Below, one piece after another: positions 56,756 to 64,000 of a DNA stretch of 64,000 nucleotides. Both the position numbers and the translations under genes were made by a program. Source of the stretch: JBCAXA01 sp038749025 (GTDB lineage Bacteria > Pseudomonadota > Gammaproteobacteria > Steroidobacterales > Woeseiaceae); NCBI GenBank assembly GCA_038749025.1, contig JBCDIL010000003.1, positions 62,001 through 126,000 on the forward strand, in the 5' to 3' direction. The notes under the pieces are model-generated. The model worked only from the letters and a program-made list of their open reading frames with translations. It did not search any database and was not told the origin of the DNA. Every line of letters begins with the position of its first letter. Position 1 is the stretch's first letter.

Positions 56756-57792
56756 TACTGCTCAGGCGCCGCAGATGGCACCGAGTGTATTGCTCCGTAT
56801 TGCGCTCGATAGATTGTATTGCTGTCCAACATTCCGATGTAGCGGCCTTTGACTTTAGCGTTGACACCAAAATCGTTAACAACGAAGTACTCTTGCAGCG
56901 ACTCTTTATCGGTCTCCGGAACAACTCGCTCGTTCCAGTCGTACTCAACCATAAACCGCAGGTGTTGCTTCGATTGCTCCAGGTACTTGATCAATAGATC
57001 GCCATTCCAAGTCTCCGCAATGGCAACGTCATCAGGTACCGTTTCCGACTCATCCAATTCATCCAGCTCTTCTTCCAAGGCTTTGCGCAGTGTCTTTTCT
57101 TCGTCCGGCTGAGTGGCGATTGCTTGTTCATACTGGGTTGTTATCGAGGTCTTCAATAACTCTTTCTCGCCGGCAACAAAGGAGCGGTAGTCGACGGGAT
57201 GACGCGGTGACAGATACTGGAAGACTTTTGTTGTGTCAGGGCGTAACCGAGTCGAACTTTTGTCGGGCCGTCGGTAGATATCTTGCGTAATGGATACAGA
57301 CACTTGGTCGAGCGTAGGGACAAGTTGGTAGTTCCCGGAAAGCACAGCGACAGCGGTGACATTCGAATCTTCGAGGATTTTCTCGACCGTATCGCGCGTA
57401 TCAGTGTCTGCAGAAACTTCGCCGGTCGAGATAACTGACCAACCACTTCCAGACGATTCGACATCGACCGTTTCGCGATAATTCACAACCAAGCGATAGC
57501 TGCTTGTCGCTTCTCTGAGCACCTCTGCTTTACGTTCGGCTTGCTTCGCGCGGCTGTTGTTGATTGCCGAATCGATCGCCGATCCAACCAAAGCCCCAAT
57601 AAGCCCGAACTGAGCGGTGCTCGCACTGCTGTCCTGTATGACGACTTGTACAGCAAGTTCATCCTGGAGCAAGAATGGCTGAACGTATACCTGCTCGGAA
57701 CTCACGGAATCAGACTCAGGGAAAGTGGGTTTGTAGGATGTGGCGCACGCACCCAGCAAAAGGGTCGTAAAGACAACAAAAAAAGATCGCAT
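56755..57792 (-). CDS. Lipoprotein, first of a coupled pair
   Basis: 345 aa with lipobox FTTLLLGAC (Cys near 15). After a short strand region comes a Gly-rich hydrophobic hairpin QFGLIGALVGSAIDSAINNSRAKQAERKAEVL (about 58-90), which resembles a glycine-zipper. The middle (VEKILEDSNVTAVAVLSGNYQLVPTLDQVSVSITQDIYRR) and a helical, Glu-rich segment (KTLRKALEEELDELDESETVPDDVA) precede a C-terminal beta part. Gly-zipper lipoproteins often associate with or insert in the outer membrane. It overlaps the following lipoprotein start by one base. Exact role unknown. Confidence 0.8.
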   Translation of the reverse strand: MRSFFVVFTTLLLGACATSYKPTFPESDSVSSEQVYVQPFLLQDELAVQVVIQDSSASTAQFGLIGALVGSAIDSAINNSRAKQAERKAEVLREATSSYRLVVNYRETVDVESSGSGWSVISTGEVSADTDTRDTVEKILEDSNVTAVAVLSGNYQLVPTLDQVSVSITQDIYRRPDKSSTRLRPDTTKVFQYLSPRHPVDYRSFVAGEKELLKTSITTQYEQAIATQPDEEKTLRKALEEELDELDESETVPDDVAIAETWNGDLLIKYLEQSKQHLRFMVEYDWNERVVPETDKESLQEYFVVNDFGVNAKVKGRYIGMLDSNTIYRAQYGAIHSVPSAAPEQ

Positions 57793-57948
57793 CGGGACGG
57801 GACTCTTCAGGAAAAATTAGCGATGCGAGTATAGGGTTCGGCTGATTGCCAGACTAGGCTCCAAGTCTCACAAAACTCCTACGATTTCGATCAGTTTGCC
57901 GTTACAGAACAATTTATTTGCATAGCTAAGGAGATTTGCATACATACC

Positions 57949-58350
57949 CTAGCGCTCCAGAGAACGTTGGTGTTCTATCCAAGCGCTATCCACATCGAGC
58001 TTTTTGACGAGCTTGTCGTCCGGCCCCACGGCCCGCCAAAACGGCGTGATCTCGGCAATGTCTGCCCCACCTTCCAAAGACTCGAGTGCGGCATCGGCGA
58101 CGACCCGAAGAAAGATCGCGGTTGAAACGGGGCACATCGCCTCGCAGCGATGGCGGCGCGCGAGCTCGTTACGAAGCCGGGCAATGCCACGGGTCTCACC
58201 GAACGGGATCTTACGCACGTAGTTGTCGATCATTTGCGGCGTACCAACCAACATCCGTGTGCCGGCCTTGATGCCAGCGAAGTCTTTTTCGAGCACGACC
58301 TTCTTAGGGTGCTTCTTGTCGTTGAGACGCTCAGTGGCTGTTTTAGCCAT
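57949..58350 (-). CDS. Alkyltransferase-like (ATL / MGMT C-domain-like) DNA-binding protein
   Basis: 133 aa, ATG with GGAGGA upstream. The segment MIDNYVRKIPFGETRGIARLRNELARRHRCEAMCPVSTAIFLRVVADAALE matches a degenerate MGMT/ATL winged helix. There are the recognisable VPxGxxxT-type helix, the KFP/RIPFGET loop and the IFLRVVADAA helix. I do not see the PCHR active-site motif; the cysteines at MCPVSTAIF do not occupy it, so methyl transfer is unlikely and a DNA-binding or sensing role is more plausible. N- and C-terminal segments are basic. It stands between the lipoprotein pair and the ThuA-like gene without clear coupling. Confidence 0.66.
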   Translation of the reverse strand: MAKTATERLNDKKHPKKVVLEKDFAGIKAGTRMLVGTPQMIDNYVRKIPFGETRGIARLRNELARRHRCEAMCPVSTAIFLRVVADAALESLEGGADIAEITPFWRAVGPDDKLVKKLDVDSAWIEHQRSLER

Positions 58351-58542
58351 AACCCGTTCCTCCGTTGCCAGCAGTCTAGCCCCGATGGTCGGCGATCCAA
58401 ATAAGGCGACATTTTCGCGAAATTAAACAAGCACTTCGGCGAATTGCGGTTCGCGAAACCAGGCTGCCGAATGTTCATCTCGACAGCTTGGGTGGGTGTA
58501 CGTAGGCTGTCCGACACGGTTCCCACAGGATCAGGCATCACG

Positions 58543-59307
58543 GTGGCGCAGCAAAAGGCAATAAACGTCGCATTGGTTTGCGCGGGAAAATATCACGACA
58601 TTGACTTTGCCCGGCTCGAACTTCTAAAGCTCTTGCATGAGCATGAACCGGTGCGGGTCGAGGTTTTCTCGGACTATGCGCTTGGCGATGCACTCGACAC
58701 GATGGATTGCCTGGTCAGTTACACCTGCGACGTAGTCGCAAGTGATGCGGAAACTGCGGCACTGCAACGCTGGCTACAAGGCGGCGGGCGCTGGTTTGCG
58801 TTGCATGGCACGAATTCTGTTATTGAGTTTGCCAGCACGAAGCCACTTAAGATCGCGACACCGGATCGGGCAGCGGGATTCATGAACTTACTGGGCAGCC
58901 AGTTCCAGGCACACCCACCGATCGGCGAATTTGACGTTCATGTGGCCGAACACGACGCGGTGTTAACCGACGGTGTCGGTCACTTCAAAACGACGGACGA
59001 GCTGTATTTATGCCAGCTACGCGGTGACGTCGAAACGCTGCTGTACTGCGAATATGACGGTGAGCTACCGGAGTTTGAAGGCACAGATTGGCGTGCGACT
59101 CAGCGCCAACCTATCCTCTACCGGCGCCGGCAAGGGGACGGCGAAGTGGTTTACCTCACCCTTGGCCACAGCCGCGGCCATTACGACATGCAACCGCTGA
59201 TGGACTACTACCCTGCGGTTGAACGTGGCAGCTGGGAGACGCCGGAATATTACCAATTGCTTCGGAACGGCATTCGCTGGGCAACCCAACTGTCGACTGA
59301 CCGCTAA
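58543..59307 (+). CDS. ThuA-like (trehalose-utilisation, class I glutamine amidotransferase fold) protein
   Basis: 254 aa from GTG 58543; ATG 58471 or 58444 further upstream are possible. The core reads NVALVCAGKYHDIDFARLELLKLLHEHEPVRVEVFSDY, then LVSYTCDVVASDAETAALQRWLQGGGRWFALHGTNS and DGEVVYLTLGHSRGHYDMQPL. The LHG...GH pattern and flavodoxin-like alternation are those of ThuA-like domain proteins, members of the class I glutamine amidotransferase superfamily without the usual catalytic Cys. Family members act on carbohydrates and keto sugars; the substrate is unknown here. It runs into the convergent VOC gene with a four-base overlap of stops (59304-59307). Confidence 0.84.
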   Translation: MAQQKAINVALVCAGKYHDIDFARLELLKLLHEHEPVRVEVFSDYALGDALDTMDCLVSYTCDVVASDAETAALQRWLQGGGRWFALHGTNSVIEFASTKPLKIATPDRAAGFMNLLGSQFQAHPPIGEFDVHVAEHDAVLTDGVGHFKTTDELYLCQLRGDVETLLYCEYDGELPEFEGTDWRATQRQPILYRRRQGDGEVVYLTLGHSRGHYDMQPLMDYYPAVERGSWETPEYYQLLRNGIRWATQLSTDR

Positions 59308-59834
59308 AGGCGGATGAATGGCGTCTCGCCATCCCAGGCTTGGTTCTTGCGCTTCCAGCTGTCGAACAACGTCGCGATACCCTCATCGAACTCGAGCAAC
59401 TCGATAACCGATCCGAGGGTCTCACGCGCATCGAGGTAGGCGAATCGCGGTCCGCCACGCATCTTGCCGACATCGACGGCTGCACAGCCGTTCGCCGCGT
59501 AGTGGTCGATATCGGCGTCGATGTCGTCTGACCAATAACAAGTGTGGTGGTAGCGACCTGCCGGCAGATCGTTGGTCAGCGTATAGATTGACGGCGCCGA
59601 ACCTTGAGGCTCCACCAACTCGACTTGTGTGTCGCCGGAATACGCAATGGCGGTCTTTAGATGTAGCTCGGTCGATTGCCCGAAGTGCAGCACCTCCTCG
59701 AACACCTTGCCGCGGTACTCGGCAACGAAAAACGGCCCGATGCCAAGCGTTGCCGAGAAGCGTTCGGCCGCCGCCTCGATATCGGCGACGCGCCAAGCAT
59801 GTTGAAACGGCTGCCGATAGGTAGGCTGACTCAA
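59304..59834 (-). CDS. VOC-family protein (glyoxalase-like)
   Basis: 176 aa, start TTG at 59832-59834, five bases after the stop of the PQQ dehydrogenase gene. It has two VOC modules: QHAWRVADIEAAAERFSATLGIGPFFVAEYRG... and HHTCYWSDDIDADIDHYAANGCAAVDVGKMRGGPRFAYLDARETLGSVIELLEF. Metal-ligand positions His (about 13), Glu and the terminal ELLEF strand are consistent with a lyase, epimerase or dioxygenase. Tight spacing behind the quinoprotein suggests that it acts on the same substrate or product. The convergent stop overlap with the ThuA-like gene is four bases. Confidence 0.85.
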   Translation of the reverse strand: MSQPTYRQPFQHAWRVADIEAAAERFSATLGIGPFFVAEYRGKVFEEVLHFGQSTELHLKTAIAYSGDTQVELVEPQGSAPSIYTLTNDLPAGRYHHTCYWSDDIDADIDHYAANGCAAVDVGKMRGGPRFAYLDARETLGSVIELLEFDEGIATLFDSWKRKNQAWDGETPFIRL

Positions 59835-59839
59835 GCCTC

Positions 59840-61768
59840 TTAGTCCTCGACCGTAAAGACGGCGAGCATGTTGCCAGGCTCGTGGAAATACAACCCGTAG
59901 CCCGAGTTGCTAATCAAGTAACCGTTGGCGACGAACGGTCCAGCGCCACTCATCCCACCGCCGCGCGCCATCAGTCCGTTAACGGCTTCGACCGGTTGGT
60001 TCGTATCGAACTCCCAGAGCAGATCGCCATCGCCACGCCCGTACGCACGCAAGAACCCGTCTAAGTGCCCCGCGATGACAGCCCCCGGAACAGCGGTTAG
60101 TGGTGCGGAGACGCCCGGGTCGCAGTACGGTTTGTCGTCGCCACAGACATTGTCCTGTACGTGACTCCACAAGAGCCGACCGGTGGCCGCGTCTACCGCG
60201 TGTACACCCGGTCGCGCATCGTCGGCGGACAACACATCACCGTTGTGTGTGTCGTTCATGTCGTTAATCGGTACATAGACGATGCCGTCTTCAGCCGCCA
60301 TCCCGAAATGCACGCCGCCTTGAATACTGCCGCGACCGACTTTGGTCGACCACAGCAATACCCCGTCGTTATCTGGGTCCAAGCCGATAACGGTGCCATC
60401 TTTTAGGCCTGCCGCGAGGACCTGCCTACCGTCGGCTATATCGACCAACAAAATACTGGAGCCGTGATCGAGGTCTGGCCCGTCTTCCTCTGGGCAATTC
60501 GGGTTGTCGGCCATCATGCAGGCGACGTTCCAGGCATCGCCGCTGAAGGTTTGTCGAATCCAACGTCGCTCGCCGGTGTCGAGATCGATGGCAATCACCG
60601 CATCGCTGTTTCCATCAGCTGGCGATGAGTAATTCTCACCGGTACCGACGTAGACAAGACCGCGCGCTGTATCGACCGTTGGGCTCGCCCAAATCGGCGC
60701 CCCGGACGGCGCCATAACTGCGGTGCCCACCCGCGTTTGCGCAACCTCGGAGGGCGCCTCTGGAATGGCGTAGTGGACCCAACGGGTGTCGCCCGTCCGT
60801 GGGTCCAGCGCCAAGGTCTTGCCACGGAACGTGCAACACGCGTAGTTCTCATCCGCAGCAGCAACCACTTCGAGTGATGAGACGTTCACCAGGAGATGAT
60901 CACCACCCATCGATGGTGTTGCCGTTAGCGTTGCACTCGGGTGGTCGTCGACTTTCATCGACCAAACGAGTTCACCTGTCTTTGCATTGACCGCATAGAG
61001 CCGCGCCAACACGTCGCCGAAAATCGCTAGCGGCGGCAAGTCGTCGCTGGCTTCAACGAGCACGATTCCGGTGCGCACCTCGGCACCGGCAGTATAGCGC
61101 CAGTGGGCGCAACCACTGTCGAGATCAAACGCGTAGACGGAACCGTCTTGGCTGCCGACGTAAAGCGCGCCGAAACCGACGATCGGTTGCGATCGCGCCC
61201 GCAGCGCACCGGGAAATGCATACGCCCACTTCATCTTAAGCTTACCGAGATCGTCGCCGCTAAGGCCGGCCGAGGTTTGCGGTGCAAAGCGGTTGGTCGT
61301 GTAGCCCCAACCGTTCTTCGCGATAGCCTTACTGTCGTCGATCGGAGCGGTGTCGGCCGAGCAAGCGGCCGCATAAGCCACTTCGTTGGCATCACCGACC
61401 CGTTGCTGTGTTAAGTACTCAGCGATATGACGCTTCTGCGCAGCATCGAGCGAACTCGCCTGCGCCCGCATGATGCCGGTTTCCATCGTTGTGACGATCG
61501 CTTGCGGCGTCATCATCTCTAGCCAATGAAAGTGCGGCGCCTTTGGGACCGTGCCGTTGTGGCACGAAGCACAATGCGTTGCGTAGAGCTGGGCACCGGG
61601 CATCTCATCGCGTGGTCCTAAATCGGCAACCCCGGCTCGAAACTCATCGGTCGATTCGATGACCTTAGCATCGGCCGCTGCCTGCTCTGTTGCCTCGGTG
61701 TCTGTCTCATCGTGGCTGTGGCATGCCGCTAGCAAAAAGGCAGCCACGAACAAAAACCCGTTACGCAT
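59840..61768 (-). CDS. Quinohaemoprotein (PQQ-dependent) dehydrogenase, lipoprotein
   Basis: 642 aa from ATG 61766-61768, giving a lipoprotein signal (FLFVAAFLLAAC, Cys near 16). An N-terminal cytochrome c domain carries CASCH (about 66-70). The propeller domain follows with repeated WxxxxD blades (HWRYTAGAEVRTGIVLVE, NAKTGELVWSMKVDDHPSATLTA, DTRWVHYAIPEAPSEVAQTR). A vicinal Cys pair (ENYACCTFRGK) and GSIQGGVHFG are consistent with PQQ binding. Such type II quinohaemoproteins oxidise alcohols or aldehydes in the periplasm. The haem domain precedes the propeller, a reverse order from many alcohol dehydrogenases. It is followed by the VOC gene and is divergent from a TonB receptor. Confidence 0.9.
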   Translation of the reverse strand: MRNGFLFVAAFLLAACHSHDETDTEATEQAAADAKVIESTDEFRAGVADLGPRDEMPGAQLYATHCASCHNGTVPKAPHFHWLEMMTPQAIVTTMETGIMRAQASSLDAAQKRHIAEYLTQQRVGDANEVAYAAACSADTAPIDDSKAIAKNGWGYTTNRFAPQTSAGLSGDDLGKLKMKWAYAFPGALRARSQPIVGFGALYVGSQDGSVYAFDLDSGCAHWRYTAGAEVRTGIVLVEASDDLPPLAIFGDVLARLYAVNAKTGELVWSMKVDDHPSATLTATPSMGGDHLLVNVSSLEVVAAADENYACCTFRGKTLALDPRTGDTRWVHYAIPEAPSEVAQTRVGTAVMAPSGAPIWASPTVDTARGLVYVGTGENYSSPADGNSDAVIAIDLDTGERRWIRQTFSGDAWNVACMMADNPNCPEEDGPDLDHGSSILLVDIADGRQVLAAGLKDGTVIGLDPDNDGVLLWSTKVGRGSIQGGVHFGMAAEDGIVYVPINDMNDTHNGDVLSADDARPGVHAVDAATGRLLWSHVQDNVCGDDKPYCDPGVSAPLTAVPGAVIAGHLDGFLRAYGRGDGDLLWEFDTNQPVEAVNGLMARGGGMSGAGPFVANGYLISNSGYGLYFHEPGNMLAVFTVED

Positions 61769-61791
61769 AGTTCGCTTTCCCCCAATGGATA

Positions 61792-61811
61792 GACACTTAT
61801 ATATAGGTGTC
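61792..61811. promoter_or_regulatory. Candidate operator in the PQQ dehydrogenase / TonB receptor divergent region
   Basis: GACAC-TTATATATAG-GTGTC, an inverted repeat with five-base arms and an AT-rich centre that could overlap a -10 element. Outer bases ATGGA/TCCAT extend the symmetry loosely. It lies 24 bases before the PQQ dehydrogenase start and could control both genes. Confidence 0.45.
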
Positions 61812-61944
61812 CATGCGCCGACTTGGTGCAGGCCAATCAGTATACGGATCAGCAGCATTAAAAAAACAGTCTTGCTTGACTTTTTTAGGTAAATCCAACA
61901 GAGTCGAACGGTGGTCGACACTTAGATCCTGGGGGGGTCCTGTC

Positions 61945-64000
61945 ATGTCTAGAGCGTTGTCCGTAACGGGTAAGCAAGGGTTACTCGTTGCTGCGGCCAG
62001 TCTGGTCGCGTTGGTTCCAGTACTGGGTTCCGCCCAGGTTCTCGATGAAATTACCGTAACGGCCACTCGCCGTGTTGAAACCGATCTGCAAACCACGCCG
62101 GTTTCCGTGACTGCAATCAGTGGCGAGAAAATCAATGGCATGTTCGCGCAAGACATCGGTGAGATCGCGCGCTTAGTGCCGAACTTCTCCGCCGCGACCA
62201 TCACAGGCTTCAACGCGGCCTCGTTCGCGATGCGTGGCGCTGCCGAAACCGACATCATCGTGTACTTCGACCCGAAGGTCGGCGTTATCGTCGATGACTT
62301 TGTCATTCCGCATGTGCAAACACAGTTGCTCGAGCCATACGACATCGAATCCGTTGAGGTTCTGCGTGGACCGCAAGGTACGTTGTTCGGCAAGAACACC
62401 ACGGCCGGTGCCGTTGTCGTTCGCACGATTCAGCCGAAGCTCGGTGTCCAAGAAGGCGACATGTCGCTGCAATACGGCAGCTTCAATGACCTGAAAGCCC
62501 GCTTCACGTACAACCAGCCGATTAACGACAACATGGCGTTTCGCCTCGCGACGATGTACCAATCGAGCGATGGCTATTACGAGAACGGTAAAGTCGACAA
62601 CCCCATCGATGCGTTCGGTGCTGGTATCGGTGACGCCGGATTGACGGACGGCTCCCCGGTCGCTGGTGACGGTGAGAACGTCGGTGGCAAGGACATTCTG
62701 TCAGGCCGAGCGAAGTTGCTGTGGGAAGCGTCCGATAGATTGAAGCTGACCGGCCAACTTGAGTTCCTACGCGACCGCAGCGATCCGGTTCCTGTCGTCA
62801 ACACAACACCGGCTGCCGCTGGTCAACTAGCGACGCTACTCGGCTTTCCTGGTGTCACCGCGGGCGACCCTATCGATCAAGCGGGTATTCACCAGTCCAA
62901 TGTCGTCGGATTGAACGGGAGTCAGGAAGTCGACGTCTTCGGTGCGTATTTGAACCTCGAATACGAATTCGAAAATCACACGCTTTATGCTGTTGCAGGC
63001 CTCCGTGATCAAGAATCACGCTTACCGAACGAATATCTTGGTACTTCCTACGAGAGTTTCTTCGCGGCAACTCGTGATGACGACCGCGAAACCCGCCAGC
63101 TGGAGATTCGTCTGGCGTCTGAGCTCGATGGCGCCTTCAACTACGTGGCCGGCGTCTTCTTGCAAACGAACGACGCCACTTTTTGCGTACAACAGCAACT
63201 AGGGCTAACCGAGTTCTTTGGGTCGGCAGTACCGGGTGTGCTGGATAACGCGAACCCGCTGCTACTCTGTAATCGTCAAGAAGCGACGGCAATGGCAGCG
63301 TTCGCCGACGTCACTTTTGATGTAACCGATAAGTTCCAGCTGGGTATCGGCGTACGGTTTACCGACGAAGAGAAGGACTACATTGCCCGAGAAGGCCTGC
63401 CGAAGAGCTTGATCCTACCGAACGGTGGCGACCCGCTCGACGGTGCTAACTTCTCGTTGGCCTCTGCCTTTGTGCAAACGGACTCGCGGAGCGACAGCGA
63501 ACCGACGTGGCGGCTTACGGGCTCGTATGAGTTTAATGAAGACATCTACGGTTACTTCACAGCGGCCCGTGGCTTTAAGAGCGGTGGCTATAACGACCAG
63601 GCGGGCTCAGGTGGTTTCGCAAACTTCCCACTGCAATCCTATGCACCGGAGTTTGCCAACAGCTACGAGGCCGGTATCAAGAGCAGTTTCTTGAACGACC
63701 GGATTCGTCTGAATGCGACCTACTTCTTTGTGAACTACGAAGACTTCCAGCGCAGCACGGTCGTCTCGGTGCCAGGCACAGCGTTCCAGGAAACGCGGAC
63801 GTTCAACGCAGCCGATGTTGACGCCAGCGGCCTTGAGCTCGAGTTCGAAGCGGCGATTACCGAGAACCTGTTGCTACGGGCAAACCTCGGCACACTCGAC
63901 TCTGAATACAATGAGTTCTTCCTGGATCGGAACCTTGACGGTGTGCTTGAAGACTTCTCAGGCCGCGACGTGGTACGGGCGCCCGAAATTACCGCCGGCG
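61945..64000 (+). CDS. TonB-dependent receptor, truncated by the window end
   Basis: 685 codons from ATG 61945, continuing beyond base 64000. The signal peptide is SLVALVPVLGSAQ, followed by DEITVTATRRVETDLQTTPVSVTAIS (TonB-box and plug start). A plug domain reads DIGEIARLVPNFSAAT, FAMRGAAETDIIVYFDPKVGVIVDDFVI and LLEPYDIESVEVLRGPQGTLFGKNTTAGAVVVRT, and the barrel begins SLQYGSFNDLKARFTYNQPI. It imports a substrate using the proton-motive force. The divergent quinohaemoprotein dehydrogenase, with VOC and ThuA-like genes behind it, suggests that the transported substrate is oxidised by these enzymes; the compound cannot be read. Barrel strands continue to the window end without a stop. Confidence 0.93.
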   Translation, partial: MSRALSVTGKQGLLVAAASLVALVPVLGSAQVLDEITVTATRRVETDLQTTPVSVTAISGEKINGMFAQDIGEIARLVPNFSAATITGFNAASFAMRGAAETDIIVYFDPKVGVIVDDFVIPHVQTQLLEPYDIESVEVLRGPQGTLFGKNTTAGAVVVRTIQPKLGVQEGDMSLQYGSFNDLKARFTYNQPINDNMAFRLATMYQSSDGYYENGKVDNPIDAFGAGIGDAGLTDGSPVAGDGENVGGKDILSGRAKLLWEASDRLKLTGQLEFLRDRSDPVPVVNTTPAAAGQLATLLGFPGVTAGDPIDQAGIHQSNVVGLNGSQEVDVFGAYLNLEYEFENHTLYAVAGLRDQESRLPNEYLGTSYESFFAATRDDDRETRQLEIRLASELDGAFNYVAGVFLQTNDATFCVQQQLGLTEFFGSAVPGVLDNANPLLLCNRQEATAMAAFADVTFDVTDKFQLGIGVRFTDEEKDYIAREGLPKSLILPNGGDPLDGANFSLASAFVQTDSRSDSEPTWRLTGSYEFNEDIYGYFTAARGFKSGGYNDQAGSGGFANFPLQSYAPEFANSYEAGIKSSFLNDRIRLNATYFFVNYEDFQRSTVVSVPGTAFQETRTFNAADVDASGLELEFEAAITENLLLRANLGTLDSEYNEFFLDRNLDGVLEDFSGRDVVRAPEITAG

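Overview
The window reads as a chromosome segment of an aerobic, heterotrophic Gram-negative bacterium. Many lipoproteins, a TonB-dependent receptor, a DcaP-like porin, a PQQ dehydrogenase, a cytochrome c' and a Tat-exported molybdenum enzyme all point to a proteobacterium. A sigma ECF / Ser-Thr kinase pair and the secreted lipoproteins fit a gammaproteobacterium of the Steroidobacter / Woeseia / Xanthomonas kind. That placement is an inference from gene content, not a sequence search. Base composition is GC-rich, with locally AT-richer accessory patches near 15.4-16.4 kb and 24.6-27.5 kb.

Layout. 1-4.9 kb: a leftward methyltransferase operon, running off the window into a probable isocitrate-lyase/PEP-mutase family gene, is divergent from methylaspartate ammonia-lyase plus a class III CoA-transferase, a probable glutamate/mesaconate route. 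4.9-8.6 kb: LysR and GntR regulators, a DUF4382 lipoprotein and a VOC protein. 8.7-15.3 kb: two very large adjacent genes of unknown function (1182 and 1026 codons), the upstream one a Tat-type lipoprotein. 15.4-16.4 kb: a lipoprotein gene bracketed by inverted repeats. 16.4-19.3 kb: MATE exporter, a 35-residue ORF and a secreted unknown.

19.4-23.6 kb is the most unusual part. A strong sigma70 promoter reads into a hairpin-rich RNA with an intrinsic terminator, then a cloverleaf-like RNA. An array of divergent tRNA genes follows: Phe GAA, Asn GTT, Ile GAT, Pro TGG, Lys CTT, an AAA-anticodon tRNA, a class-I-shaped Ser GCT and a tRNA remnant. Next come a slipin (SPFH) gene preceded by a perfect Shine-Dalgarno, then Arg ACG, Gln CTG and a class-I-shaped Leu CAG tRNA. 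An unknown gene with an EEIQSDW motif closes the unit. It looks like one RNA-centred accessory locus.

23.8-27.2 kb: a DUF5694 lipoprotein, a Y1 (HUH) transposase, and a set of short repeats sharing a GTGCCTGTCC core. The repeats separate an Imm8-like immunity gene, a second small unknown gene and a broken 3' copy of the DUF5694 gene.

27.5-36 kb: secreted and cell-surface unknowns (beta-propeller lipoprotein, dockerin/Ig protein, a beta-barrel-like pair). 35.6-39.1 kb: ECF sigma factor, a 77-residue protein and a TPR Ser/Thr kinase. 39.3-47.5 kb: a secreted protein, a DcaP-like porin, and a multicopper oxidase operon with its divergent LysR regulator. 47.5-53.3 kb: a membrane protein, a lipoprotein ORF with an in-frame TGA, cytochrome b561 and c', a secreted unknown, a HigBA-type toxin-antitoxin pair, and a paralogue of the 4.1-kb gene. 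53.3-64 kb: a two-subunit molybdenum hydroxylase, two lipoproteins, an ATL-like protein, a ThuA-like protein, a VOC protein and a quinohaemoprotein dehydrogenase divergent from a TonB receptor that runs off the right edge.
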